A DNA stretch of 19,241 bases from Euryarchaeota archaeon UBA256. Its GTDB lineage: Archaea > Thermoplasmatota > Poseidoniia > Poseidoniales > Poseidoniaceae. The stretch spans positions 45,717-64,957 of the forward strand of contig DACE01000007.1 in assembly GCA_002494645.1 (NCBI GenBank), in the 5' to 3' direction. The position numbers and the translations under genes were made by a program. Positions 1 to 7,957 of the stretch are shown here, one piece after another (the stretch's first letter is position 1; each line of letters begins with the position of its first letter). The notes beneath the pieces were generated by a model. The model did no database searches. It had not been told where the DNA came from and saw only the letters and a program-made list of their open reading frames with translations.

Positions 1-663
1 AGCGAAGTCTTGACACCCGCTGACCCTTATTTCCACATCAACAAGCACGAGTACGAAATTCCATTTGTATGTGGAGCCACTGGTTTGGGCGAAGCTGTTC
101 GCCGGATTTGGGAAGGTGCAGCCATGATTCGAACCAAGGGCGAAGCGGGAACTGGCAACGTCGTTGCAGCGGTCACTCACGCACGACTGATCGACCAAGA
201 AATCAAACAAATTCAATCCCTCGACGACCATGGACTGGACCTCGCTGCAGACCATATCATCGACCGCTACAAGGTCTTGTCCTCACAGTCGGTCATGCCA
301 GGAGAACACTTCCACACACCTTTCGGAGCCATCGACGGTGACATGCACGACGGTATACGCTCAGTCCTCAACGATGTTCACCGATTGGGTCGCCTTCCTG
401 TCGTGACCTTTTCAGCAGGTGGTATAGCCACGCCTGCTGACGCCTCGCTCATGATGCGCATGGGCATGGATGGAATTTTTGTTGGTTCAGGCATTTTCAA
501 GTCAAGCGACCCAAAAACCATGGCTGACGCCATCGTCATGGCAACTGCCCACTATGACGAGGCCAGTAAGGTCGCTGAAGCCATGGGGATGATGGCAGGT
601 GTGCCAATGAAAGGGGATGAATTAGAAACGCTGGATGTTCGCTATGACCAGCGTGGCATGTAA
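1..663 (+). CDS. pdxS: Pyridoxal 5'-phosphate synthase lyase subunit PdxS (5'-truncated)
   Basis: PdxS forms PLP from ribose 5-phosphate, glyceraldehyde 3-phosphate and ammonia, the ammonia coming from the glutaminase PdxT; it acts in the cytosol. The frame is open from the first base (SEVLTPADPYFH), so about 75-110 N-terminal residues lie outside the window. Visible hallmarks are EGAAMIRTKGEAGTGN, with the family's second catalytic lysine at fragment residue 46, and the phosphate-binding stretch FSAGGIATPADAS followed by GIFVGSGIFKS. Between these blocks lie about 30 more residues than in Bacillus PdxS as I remember it, which fits the longer archaeal form. The TAA stop abuts the stop of the opposing minus-strand gene with no spacer. 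PdxT is not in the window. The family assignment is certain. Confidence 0.97.
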   Translation, partial: SEVLTPADPYFHINKHEYEIPFVCGATGLGEAVRRIWEGAAMIRTKGEAGTGNVVAAVTHARLIDQEIKQIQSLDDHGLDLAADHIIDRYKVLSSQSVMPGEHFHTPFGAIDGDMHDGIRSVLNDVHRLGRLPVVTFSAGGIATPADASLMMRMGMDGIFVGSGIFKSSDPKTMADAIVMATAHYDEASKVAEAMGMMAGVPMKGDELETLDVRYDQRGM

Positions 664-897
664 TCAATCCAAAGGATCTGAAACGCCTTCTTCTCCAAGC
701 GTCCACTTCAGCGTCTTTACCACGCCCTGCAAGGCTTTGTGGTTTCGAGCGGCTTCCTTCATGCCCTCTTTATCATTCTCTTCCTTGCACATTTCATACC
801 ATTCCTTCCACTGATTCATTTTTTCAGTGGCTTTGGAGAGCATGGATTCAATCTCTTCCCAAGTGCGGTCGTAACTACGAACAGGTCCTTCACTCAT
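664..897 (-). CDS. Small helical hypothetical protein (77 aa)
   Basis: I do not recognise this protein. It is short, highly charged and predicted helical, with heptad-like spacing (WEEIESMLSKATEKMNQWKE and KEGMKEAARNHKALQGVVKT). It has one cysteine, no signal peptide and no membrane segment, so it is probably a cytosolic coiled-coil or helical-hairpin protein. It starts at ATG 895-897. An AT-rich TATA-like element and a perfect palindrome lie 15-40 bases upstream, so it may have its own regulated promoter despite following the nucleotidyltransferase gene by 53 bases. Its TGA directly abuts the pdxS stop. The frame is filled to the end by plausible sequence, supporting a real gene. Confidence 0.7.
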   Translation of the reverse strand: MSEGPVRSYDRTWEEIESMLSKATEKMNQWKEWYEMCKEENDKEGMKEAARNHKALQGVVKTLKWTLGEEGVSDPLD

Positions 898-910
898 GTC
901 AATCGATTTT

Positions 911-935
911 CGGACCCACGGGTCCTATTTATTGC
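911..935 (-). promoter_or_regulatory. TATA-like box followed by a 14-bp palindrome upstream of the 77-aa gene
   Basis: On the minus strand GCAATAAATA (935-926) resembles an archaeal TATA box centred about 33 bases before the ATG at 897. That predicts a transcription start about 7 bases before the ATG. Between the two lies GGACCCGTGGGTCC (925-912), with perfect 6-bp arms around 2 bases. This sits between the TATA box and the start point, where many archaeal repressors bind. That it is an operator is inference; a hairpin after the nucleotidyltransferase gene is the alternative, but the 2-base loop is tight and no T-rich tract follows. Confidence 0.4.
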
Positions 936-950
936 CTCGCCCTACATATC

Positions 951-2021
951 TCAATCATGAAGAGATATGAGCTGGTTTGAATAAAACGAAGCAGATTCCA
1001 ATTGGACACCATCTCCAATGACACAATCCACGATGGTGGCTCCCGAAGGCACCATGACATTACGTCCGAGAATCGTTCCGGAAATTGTTGTTTGATCTCC
1101 AATTGTACACCCTTCCATGAGAAGGGAATCTCGAACGTTAGAATCCTCTCCGAGGTGGCAGTTCGGGCTGACCACGCTTGAAAGCAAATGGCCATTGATT
1201 GAAGCACTATTTGCGACCAGATTTCCATCCATACGACGATATGTTGGTGGGAAGGAAAAGGGCAACCGTTCGTAGTCACTGATCAGCGTTTCCTGAGCAC
1301 GTAGCAATTCACTGGGTTGGCCAACATCAAACCAAACACCATCAATGGCTTGAGCATACATTGGCCATCCCAATTCGAGAAGATGAGGGAATAATTGTTT
1401 GCTGAAATCAAATTTCTCACCCTCCGGGATGTGTTCAAACACTTCTGGTTCAAGAATGTACAAACCTGCATTGATCACATTGCTGAACGCTTCCTCACGA
1501 GTTGGTTTCTCCAAAAAACGACGTATGAAGCCTGAACGAAGGTCACTATTGACTTGCCCATCTGGGTCTGTGGACAATCCAACAATGCCAAATTCAGTCG
1601 GGTCTTCAACTTCCCAGAGGGCCATGGTCACCTTCGCATTGTTCTTCCGATGAGCAGCAAGCAAGGCTTTGATGTCAAAGGATGCTACTGCATCACCGGA
1701 ACCTACGATGCAGGTCGAAGTAATGCTGTCGCGTAATAATCCGACACTCCCAGCGGTCCCCATTGGCGTTGATTCTTGATTGACACTGGCTTTGAGTCCC
1801 GTTTCAGCATGATGCTCAGGCCATGTATTGATGTGTTGGTCGAGTTGTTCACCTCGGTAGCCCGTGGTTACAATGATCTCGTCAATGCCTGCCTCAACCA
1901 TGGCCTCCTTGACATAGTCGATGACAGGTCGGCCTAGCACTTCGACCATTGGTTTTGGTCGTGTCTCAGTCAAGGGCATCAGTCGGGAACCTTGCCCACC
2001 TGCCATGATGATGCCAAGCAC
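951..2021 (-). CDS. Sugar-1-phosphate nucleotidyltransferase with C-terminal left-handed beta-helix
   Basis: This enzyme joins a sugar 1-phosphate and an NTP to give an NDP-sugar, supplying precursors for surface polysaccharide or protein glycosylation. Residues 3-37 carry the nucleotide-binding signature (IMAGGQGSRLMPLT followed by RPKPM). Further family motifs are GD at 109-110 (metal binding), EKP at 171-173, NAGLYILEP near 184 and WFDVG at 230. Residues from about 270 to 345 form hexapeptide-like turns of a left-handed beta-helix. The length of 356 aa is normal for archaeal two-domain enzymes. The start is GTG, the only likely initiator after the in-frame stop of the upstream gene, with Shine-Dalgarno GAGGTGA at 2032-2026. 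The upstream coiled-coil gene ends within this site, so translation is probably coupled. Mannose-1-P guanylyl- versus glucose-1-P thymidylyl/uridylyltransferase specificity cannot be decided. Confidence 0.9.
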   Translation of the reverse strand: MLGIIMAGGQGSRLMPLTETRPKPMVEVLGRPVIDYVKEAMVEAGIDEIIVTTGYRGEQLDQHINTWPEHHAETGLKASVNQESTPMGTAGSVGLLRDSITSTCIVGSGDAVASFDIKALLAAHRKNNAKVTMALWEVEDPTEFGIVGLSTDPDGQVNSDLRSGFIRRFLEKPTREEAFSNVINAGLYILEPEVFEHIPEGEKFDFSKQLFPHLLELGWPMYAQAIDGVWFDVGQPSELLRAQETLISDYERLPFSFPPTYRRMDGNLVANSASINGHLLSSVVSPNCHLGEDSNVRDSLLMEGCTIGDQTTISGTILGRNVMVPSGATIVDCVIGDGVQLESASFYSNQLISLHD

Positions 2022-2030
2022 GGCATCACC

Positions 2031-3032
2031 TCAACGACGGCGTATGGGTCCAAGACGACGCATGTTTTTTTTCTTGGACGAAGGAGAGCCACGCTTCTTC
2101 TTGGAGGTGGGGTCATCCTTGCCCAGGCCTCCAAACATCAGTTCACCATCCGACAGAAGAGATTTGACGAGGCGATCAGCGACTTCATCTGATTCTGCAC
2201 CCGTTTTCATTTCAGCCTTAACCGAGTCATTGTGATCGGTCATCCATGATTTGCGCTCTTCAATCGCGAGATTGAGTTGTTCCCTCGCTTTGTTGACATC
2301 GACCATCATCTCTGAAATTTTCTCGTGGACACCATCGGCTTTTTGATGATGTTCCACGGATTCTTGGTGATGACGGTCGCCTTCTGCCTTCAAGAAGTCA
2401 CGGTGGTCAAGCCCTTCTTTGTACTCTGCCCACTTTTCGTCAGCGCGTTGAAGCGCTTCTACGAATAACTTGTGAGCATCATCAGATTCTGCTTTGAGGG
2501 TAGCAATGGCTTCGTCAAGATTTGACAGGTCAACATTGACCATTTCGAACTTCGTGACATCTGGCTCGAGTTCCTCAGCTCGTCGCTTCATTCTCTTGAT
2601 GCGTTCCATCGTTTCTTTTTCCTTCTTGGTACTGGACGATGTTGTCTGGAACTTGTCCTCGAGCGAATTGATTTCTGTCATCAATTGGGAATATTCAGCG
2701 GTGGCGGATTTTTTCTCCCCTCGCTCGCTTCGTCGCCCTCTTGCTTGGGAAAACAATTCTTTCAACTGGGCGTTGATGGCGTCACGCTTTGCTTTGTGAG
2801 CATTTCGCTCGGCATGTATGGCATCAAGTTCTGACTTCACGAGGTCCAATTTGGTTCGATGCTCACGGTATTGCTCTTGAACCGCATCACGTTTTTGAGC
2901 GACTGCCTTGCCTTGTTCCCGAAGTGAATTACGAGTTTCACGCAACTTACGAACTCGTGCTTCCATCGATTGGAGTTCATCACGTAACTCAGAATCAGGG
3001 TTGGGCTCACCGTCTCCAGCCTTGCCGCGCAT
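2031..3032 (-). CDS. Coiled-coil protein, archaeal COG1340-like
   Basis: A long charged coiled-coil protein of 333 aa with no membrane segment. Residues 15-100 and 120-290 are almost continuous heptad sequence rich in E, K, R and Q. The architecture resembles the archaeal coiled-coil family COG1340, whose function is unknown. The C-terminus has a short hydrophobic motif (RLVKSLLSDGELMFGGL) and then a very basic tail (KKKRGSPSSKKKNMRRLGPIRRR split by a short polar stretch), suggesting nucleic-acid or acidic-surface binding. A longer in-frame form could begin at TTG 3044, but ATG 3032 is more likely because GAGAGG lies too close to the TTG. It lies 60 bases downstream of the membrane-protein gene, and its TGA is within the Shine-Dalgarno site of the nucleotidyltransferase gene. 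Coiled-coil nature is sure; family membership is moderate. Confidence 0.8.
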   Translation of the reverse strand: MRGKAGDGEPNPDSELRDELQSMEARVRKLRETRNSLREQGKAVAQKRDAVQEQYREHRTKLDLVKSELDAIHAERNAHKAKRDAINAQLKELFSQARGRRSERGEKKSATAEYSQLMTEINSLEDKFQTTSSSTKKEKETMERIKRMKRRAEELEPDVTKFEMVNVDLSNLDEAIATLKAESDDAHKLFVEALQRADEKWAEYKEGLDHRDFLKAEGDRHHQESVEHHQKADGVHEKISEMMVDVNKAREQLNLAIEERKSWMTDHNDSVKAEMKTGAESDEVADRLVKSLLSDGELMFGGLGKDDPTSKKKRGSPSSKKKNMRRLGPIRRR

Positions 3033-3092
3033 GGTGTGTTCCAACCCCTCTCACATTTCAAGCCTATGGATTAACAAACGAGGATGAAATGT

Positions 3093-4625
3093 TCAAACTG
3101 CGGTATCAAAAATTTGGATAATCATGAATATGATTGAGGACATGAGCCCAAAACCACCGAAGAGATAAGCAACGTACGAGCCTGTTGTTCTGAGCCACTG
3201 TCGGAATTCTGCGCGGACGCGGACGTTGATTTGCCTGCCAAGAAGAAGTTCTCCATTTGTTTCTTCCAAACGTACCGAAACTGTTGCGTCGCCATTTGTT
3301 GTAGGAATCAGAGTTTGCCAGGAAACTGTACTATCCTTCAGCAATCCTGACATTTTTCCGAGAACGTCTTCGTTACCTTCAGCTGCGAGTGGGAGGGCTT
3401 CATTAGACCACCAGTATGTTTCACCGGGTTCAAGACGATAGGTCAAAGCAAGGTCTTTGGGTTCAAAATTCGGAGTTTGAACTCGGAAGACCACCGTCCG
3501 AGTTTTGTTGGAAAGGTTGTGAAAGAGCGTGAAAAGATTGGCTTTGTCGGTTACGACATTTTCCATGTCGACTTCAAAGATCAAATCTTTCATTGCGGGC
3601 TCTCGTCCAGATTCAAGGTCTTGCTTGAGACGGTCAACCATTCTGAAAAAGGCGGGGCATCGCTGGTTGATGAGGCCAAGAAGAACGAGCCATGCCTCGA
3701 GCGTAAAGACATCATGAGTAAACACAAATTCCATTCCTTTTTTGGTCAATATTTCACTCATTTCGGATTCCAATGTTTTCCGGTCCAATCCAGTGGCGTG
3801 ACGGTATAAGGTCATGAGGAACTTCTCGTGAGCGAAGTGCCGATTAATACCTCGCTTGAAGCCTTGTTCCAACTCCTTGGTGTATTCATCATATTGTGAG
3901 CGAAGGAGTGGGTCCATGTGAGTCTTGATGAGGTCATTGAACACCATGTTGAGGGTTGATGGATGTACTGGGGGTGTATAGGCAGCCAGGAGCCCGGTTT
4001 GCTCAACCATGTTAAACGGCGTTGAGCGGGTTGGGAGGTGTTGACCAACGGAGAGAACAAGGAATGAGGAAGAGGCCAGAAGGAATAATTGTCCGAATTC
4101 GGTTGATGGTCCATTCCACAACACTGCAATCAGCATCAATGCAGAGCAGCAAGCAAAAAAGAGCGATTTGGTGTGATGGGACATTGAGTTTTCAAGTTGG
4201 TAGAGGAGCCCATCATAGCCTTGGAGAGATTGCACGGAGCGATGGTCAATGTTTGATTGATCAACTTGGTGATGGAAGGTAGCCAGTGAAATCCTCACAC
4301 GATACCGGTGGAACCCAACCGCTAAGATGTAGCCGAGCACGACAACGAACGAAAGACTGGCCGTAAACATCGAAAATCCCATCCCTATATTGGGCTCAAT
4401 ATTATCTTCCCAAAAGAGAGGTGATGTTTGAGAAAAAGCCCACGATGAGAAATAAGTGATGGCTGCAAAGGCGGGAAGGAACATGATGAGTCTCAGACCC
4501 GAACTTACAATTTGTCGGTCAATGGCGTGAATAATCGATTCCGAAAGACGGAAACCAAAGCGAGAACCTGCTTCAGATTCAGTAGGGAGGACTTCAGCGG
4601 TGACCTCAGATGGTTCTTCGCCCAT
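3093..4625 (-). CDS. Multi-pass membrane protein of unknown function (510 aa)
   Basis: I do not recognise the family. An N-terminal acidic stretch (1-20) is followed by two hydrophobic segments (about 44-64 and 82-104), a loop, then two more (about 154-170 and 178-195). A soluble region of nearly 290 residues follows, then one C-terminal segment (about 483-506) ending close to the stop. The soluble part has a helical first half (about 210-345) and a beta-rich second half (about 350-475). The second half contains NLSNKTRTVVFRVQTPNF and YRLEPGETYWWSNEALPL, recalling an Ig-like or CARF-free beta-sandwich, but no catalytic motif is visible. The frame is open to ATG 4703, but that would overlap the DtxR gene by 40 bases; ATG 4625 is preferred. 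It follows the DtxR gene by 38 bases and is probably in the same operon. Confidence 0.75.
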   Translation of the reverse strand: MGEEPSEVTAEVLPTESEAGSRFGFRLSESIIHAIDRQIVSSGLRLIMFLPAFAAITYFSSWAFSQTSPLFWEDNIEPNIGMGFSMFTASLSFVVVLGYILAVGFHRYRVRISLATFHHQVDQSNIDHRSVQSLQGYDGLLYQLENSMSHHTKSLFFACCSALMLIAVLWNGPSTEFGQLFLLASSSFLVLSVGQHLPTRSTPFNMVEQTGLLAAYTPPVHPSTLNMVFNDLIKTHMDPLLRSQYDEYTKELEQGFKRGINRHFAHEKFLMTLYRHATGLDRKTLESEMSEILTKKGMEFVFTHDVFTLEAWLVLLGLINQRCPAFFRMVDRLKQDLESGREPAMKDLIFEVDMENVVTDKANLFTLFHNLSNKTRTVVFRVQTPNFEPKDLALTYRLEPGETYWWSNEALPLAAEGNEDVLGKMSGLLKDSTVSWQTLIPTTNGDATVSVRLEETNGELLLGRQINVRVRAEFRQWLRTTGSYVAYLFGGFGLMSSIIFMIIQIFDTAV

Positions 4626-4663
4626 GAGACAGGATGTTCTGCTCTCCTCTAAAGTGTTCACAC

Positions 4664-5326
4664 CTATTCTTTGTGAATCTTCACAAAAATTCGGTCCATC
4701 CATTCTGTCGAGAGGGTCATCAATAGCATATCATCGTGCCAAAGTTGATTCGCTTTTTTGACCACGAGAGTACCGATTCCAATACCTTCACCGCGGAGAA
4801 TTTCTACGGCCGCTCCCGGCAGTATGATGGCTGCAAGGGTGCCTTCTTGACCGTCAGCCAGTTGGCTAAGCGAGAGCGATTGAACCGTGCTTGGAAGCCG
4901 CAGTGCGATATCAGCCGTCGGTTCGGGAATCGGCCGCCCGCTCGGGTCTACCGCTTCTGGACCAACCAAAGCGGAGAGGGCAACTTCGAGATCGTCGTCA
5001 ATGGCATGCTCGAGACGGCACGCAGTTTCATGGGCATTCCCTTCGTAGGGAAGGACTTCAAGCAAGACCTCTGCGAGACGATGACGTCGCTTCATTTTAC
5101 GACCATGAACAAGTCCATCCTGCGTCAACATGGCGCCTTTGTATGGAATATAATCCAGAAAACCTCGTTGTGCAAGTCGTTGAACCATCTCTGTCGCTGA
5201 AGCAGGGCTCACGCCCAAGCGAGAGGCAAGTTGGCCGGTCCGGACCCGAGCCTCCGAATCGGATTCATAGAATTCATACATCGTTTCGAGGTATTCATCC
5301 TCAAATTCTTGAAAATGACCGACCAT
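4664..5326 (-). CDS. DtxR-family metal-dependent transcriptional regulator
   Basis: This is a cytosolic repressor that binds DNA when loaded with Fe2+ or Mn2+. Residues 8-70 form the winged helix (EYLETMYEF, then LASRLGVSPASATEMVQRLA, then the wing DYIPYKGAML). Residues 80-120 hold the dimerisation and metal-binding region: H82 and E86 in RHRLAEVL match one metal site, and H99, C103, E106 and H107 in HETACRLEH match His98, Cys102, Glu105 and His106 of DtxR. The position of DtxR Met10 is a glutamate (E11), nearer to the acidic residue of MntR. The C-terminal 75 residues resemble a FeoA/SH3-like domain (LADGQEGTLAAI, GIGIGTLVV). ATG 5326 is chosen; GTG 5335 would add three residues. It begins 13 bases after the zinc-ribbon gene stop, so it probably autoregulates the operon. 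Confidence 0.93.
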   Translation of the reverse strand: MVGHFQEFEDEYLETMYEFYESDSEARVRTGQLASRLGVSPASATEMVQRLAQRGFLDYIPYKGAMLTQDGLVHGRKMKRRHRLAEVLLEVLPYEGNAHETACRLEHAIDDDLEVALSALVGPEAVDPSGRPIPEPTADIALRLPSTVQSLSLSQLADGQEGTLAAIILPGAAVEILRGEGIGIGTLVVKKANQLWHDDMLLMTLSTEWMDRIFVKIHKE

Positions 5327-5339
5327 TGGAATCACTGCT

Positions 5340-7865
5340 TCAGTTTGGACCTAAGCCTTCGTTTGCTTTGAATATTTTTGTACAGGCAGGGCAACGAACT
5401 GAACCAGTGTAAGAGGCGGGTATTCGAAGACTTTGTTCACAATCTGGACATGCAACCTCAAGTTTCCCATCTTCTTTTGGTTTGGACTCAACGGGCTTTT
5501 CTTCCTCCGGAGGTGCCTGGGTTGAAGGCTGGGGGCTGGAAGATTCACTTTCAACTTTGAATTTATGAGAACAATCTGGGCAGCCCACACTTCCAGAATA
5601 TGAGAGTGGGACTCTCAAACGGCGCTCACATTCAGGACACGCAACTTCCTTTTTCTCATCCTTATCATGAATGACTGGAGTAGATGGCGATGACGTTCGT
5701 TGTTGGCCTGCCTTTGAGGTCGTGCTTGGCGTACCTTCTGAGCGATAACGCAATCGCAATACAAGGGAGACTCCTGCTCCAGCGACAATGCCCCAAATCA
5801 ATGCTCCAATCGGTAGGTCCATGCCTGCTTCTTCAACCACTTGGCCGGATGTAAAACCCGCCTGACTCGTGATGATTTCCCCGTCGATTTGCCAAATCGC
5901 TTGGACGATGACAGTACTACCCTTTGGCCAGACGAGGTCGACCGAGGTGGAGACAGAATCATCGCCATTCCAAACGGGAGATGTCGTCGTGGCCAATATG
6001 GAACCATAACTATCAACTAAACGAAGATCTCCCTGACCGTCACCTACCGGTCCGGATTGAGCAAAATTCACGGTCATGGTCACTGAATCTCCTTCAATCG
6101 GCCGAATTGGAGAGGTGATTGGACTTATTTCCAGACGATATTGAGTATCGCTATCGGGAATTGCAGAGGTGAGTGAAAGCGGACCTGGTCCAATGAGCCA
6201 ATCTACTGGAGAAATTTGAACGACGACCTTTTCAGCGTCAATATGTCCGAAACTTATGGATTCTTGTCGGCTGCCTTGTTCAAGCATCAGGACTTGTTCA
6301 CGGATGAAAATTGTAGAATCACTGGTCTCATAGCCCATTTGGACAAGAACTTCTCGAGACTTGCCTGTATCAAGGGTGAATCGGGACGTGAAGGTCACGC
6401 CATCCGTTGCGCTCCATTCCAAATCTTCGACACCAATCACAACCGATTGTTGCATCGCCACGTGAATTGCAACAGTCCCGTTTGAGGGGCCATTGACCAA
6501 TCCATTATCGCTTTCAATCTTCCATTCCAACGGAATACTTCCCGTTGCAGTGAGGGTGAAGGCAGATGAAATCTCTCCAGCAGAACCGTCTTGGAGTTCG
6601 ACCCAGTCCCCTTCAGATTTCAGATCTCCATGTTGCAAGACGAGTCGGACACGTCCCGCCAAATCTCCTGTATTCCTCATCAAAAGATTGGCTTGAACAA
6701 GATCTCCTTTGTGCCATGGGCCTCCCGAAAGTGAGGGAGTGGTAGTGCCTGCGGATTCAAAGGCGGCAGAGGACATCACAATGGCTAGTAGTGTTGGTAG
6801 CGATGATGAACCGTCCACCCTTGAGTCGCCAACGTTACAACTCATGACCAGGGGTTTTGCAACCATGGTGAAGGTGAAGTTTTGGTGTTCACCTGCTGAC
6901 ACAGTAGAAGATTGATTGAGATAAAGGACTCCATCATTTTGGCATTGGACCAAGCCCGAAAAACCAACCGTTCCGTTATTCCAGAGTTGGTAGGTAAACT
7001 GAAGTTGGTCACCCGCACTGACTTCGTCAGCATTCGAGGAGAGCTGCCCGCTCATGATGGGAAGGGGTGGGGGCTGAATCTGATAGGACCCGTTTCGTTG
7101 ATGCCCATCTCGAGGTTCCCCTAAGGCTCCGGACAATTGAATGGTCCACGACAACGCTCCCTCCCTGAGTTGATTGACGGGCTCAAACACGGCAACCGTA
7201 GAAGACATCGCGCCGACGGTCAGATTCTCAAGATGTAGTTCCTCCGTCACACCAGCATGAGTAAACAAACCGTGAACATCACCAACCCATGAAACATCGC
7301 CCTCGTTGATGATTGGAGCATCGATACGGATGTAATCTCCGTCATGAAGGGTTAAGTTGCCCGTGGGGGTCCCTAAGCCATCAAGTCCTTCAGCGGTGAT
7401 CGAACTCGCACCTGCGAGTGTGATTGAGAGAGGGCGCAGCCGTTGAACGATCCGTGAAATACTTGTCAGATGGGTCGTCGAGTTGACTCCATAATCACCT
7501 TGAATTGAGACTGAAATTTCACTGTAACCGTAACTTATATTCTCCACGGTCAAAGAAACATTACGCTGTTCGGATGGAGAAAATTCACCGAGGGAAACCG
7601 TTGTGTTACTCAATTCGATGCCTTCCAAAGATGCAACGGTTACCAATAAAGAGACATTCGCATGCCCTGCATCCATTTCGTGCAGTTCGGTTGTAAAACT
7701 TAGATTCGCATCATTTAATTGCTGATAGTTAGCAAGACCGAACGAAGTTTCTTCAATTAAAACCGAACCACCGCTTGCCTGAGCGACATTGGTCAGAGGA
7801 AGCAAGAACATGAACACGAGAAGGAGAGCGATTTGGGGCCTGCGCACAGATGAACTTGGCCCCAT
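5340..7865 (-). CDS. Membrane-anchored surface protein with two cytosolic zinc ribbons
   Basis: An 841-aa protein. Residues 1-30 are a signal peptide (basic RR, then IALLLVFMFLLPL, cleavage probably after AQA). About 650 residues of beta-rich extracellular sequence follow, with repeated CARDB/Ig-like patterns such as NEGDVSWVGDV, NNGTVGFSGLV and NTGDLAGRVRL, and many N-glycosylation sequons. A membrane segment at about 682-703 (IGALIWGIVAGAGVSLVL) is followed by basic residues, placing the last 138 residues inside. That tail has two zinc ribbons, each CxxC-15-CxxC: C743/C746/C762/C765 and C806/C809/C825/C828, both with RVP or RIP then SYxGSV between the pairs, joined by a Pro/Glu/Ser linker. 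GTG 7901 is an alternative start that would lengthen the signal-peptide n-region. It is the first gene of the DtxR operon and divergent from the coiled-coil gene at 7958. The function is unknown. Confidence 0.85.
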   Translation of the reverse strand: MGPSSSVRRPQIALLLVFMFLLPLTNVAQASGGSVLIEETSFGLANYQQLNDANLSFTTELHEMDAGHANVSLLVTVASLEGIELSNTTVSLGEFSPSEQRNVSLTVENISYGYSEISVSIQGDYGVNSTTHLTSISRIVQRLRPLSITLAGASSITAEGLDGLGTPTGNLTLHDGDYIRIDAPIINEGDVSWVGDVHGLFTHAGVTEELHLENLTVGAMSSTVAVFEPVNQLREGALSWTIQLSGALGEPRDGHQRNGSYQIQPPPLPIMSGQLSSNADEVSAGDQLQFTYQLWNNGTVGFSGLVQCQNDGVLYLNQSSTVSAGEHQNFTFTMVAKPLVMSCNVGDSRVDGSSSLPTLLAIVMSSAAFESAGTTTPSLSGGPWHKGDLVQANLLMRNTGDLAGRVRLVLQHGDLKSEGDWVELQDGSAGEISSAFTLTATGSIPLEWKIESDNGLVNGPSNGTVAIHVAMQQSVVIGVEDLEWSATDGVTFTSRFTLDTGKSREVLVQMGYETSDSTIFIREQVLMLEQGSRQESISFGHIDAEKVVVQISPVDWLIGPGPLSLTSAIPDSDTQYRLEISPITSPIRPIEGDSVTMTVNFAQSGPVGDGQGDLRLVDSYGSILATTTSPVWNGDDSVSTSVDLVWPKGSTVIVQAIWQIDGEIITSQAGFTSGQVVEEAGMDLPIGALIWGIVAGAGVSLVLRLRYRSEGTPSTTSKAGQQRTSSPSTPVIHDKDEKKEVACPECERRLRVPLSYSGSVGCPDCSHKFKVESESSSPQPSTQAPPEEEKPVESKPKEDGKLEVACPDCEQSLRIPASYTGSVRCPACTKIFKANEGLGPN

Positions 7866-7925
7866 AAGGTAGGGTAGAAGTTTGAGGTTCTTCACCTTCA
7901 CGCAGAAAGAATGACGAAGGGGTTG

Positions 7926-7955
7926 TTTCTTTTACGTTGAGGTTATACCCGTAAA
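7926..7955. promoter_or_regulatory. Divergent promoter region with 6-bp inverted repeat
   Basis: The short gap between the divergent genes holds TTTACG (7931-7936) and CGTAAA (7950-7955), a perfect inverted pair separated by 13 bases. On the minus strand GGGTATAACC (7950-7941) resembles a TATA box for the zinc-ribbon/DtxR operon. On the plus strand TTTCTTTTACG (7926-7936) lies about 27 bases before ATG 7958, suggesting a leaderless transcript. The repeat would cover both promoters and could be the binding site of the DtxR encoded in the operon, although it does not match the classical bacterial DtxR box. Confidence 0.35.
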
Positions 7956-7957
7956 CG

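Noticed and set aside
4626..4703. N-terminal extension of the membrane protein to ATG 4703
   Set aside because: It would overlap the DtxR gene by 40 bases and adds a polar stretch unlike the rest; ATG 4625 gives a clean junction.
4736..5412. Two plus-strand frames of 154 and 173 codons opposite the DtxR gene
   Set aside because: The minus strand clearly encodes DtxR with metal-binding residues; the opposite frames show no recognisable motifs and are antisense shadows.
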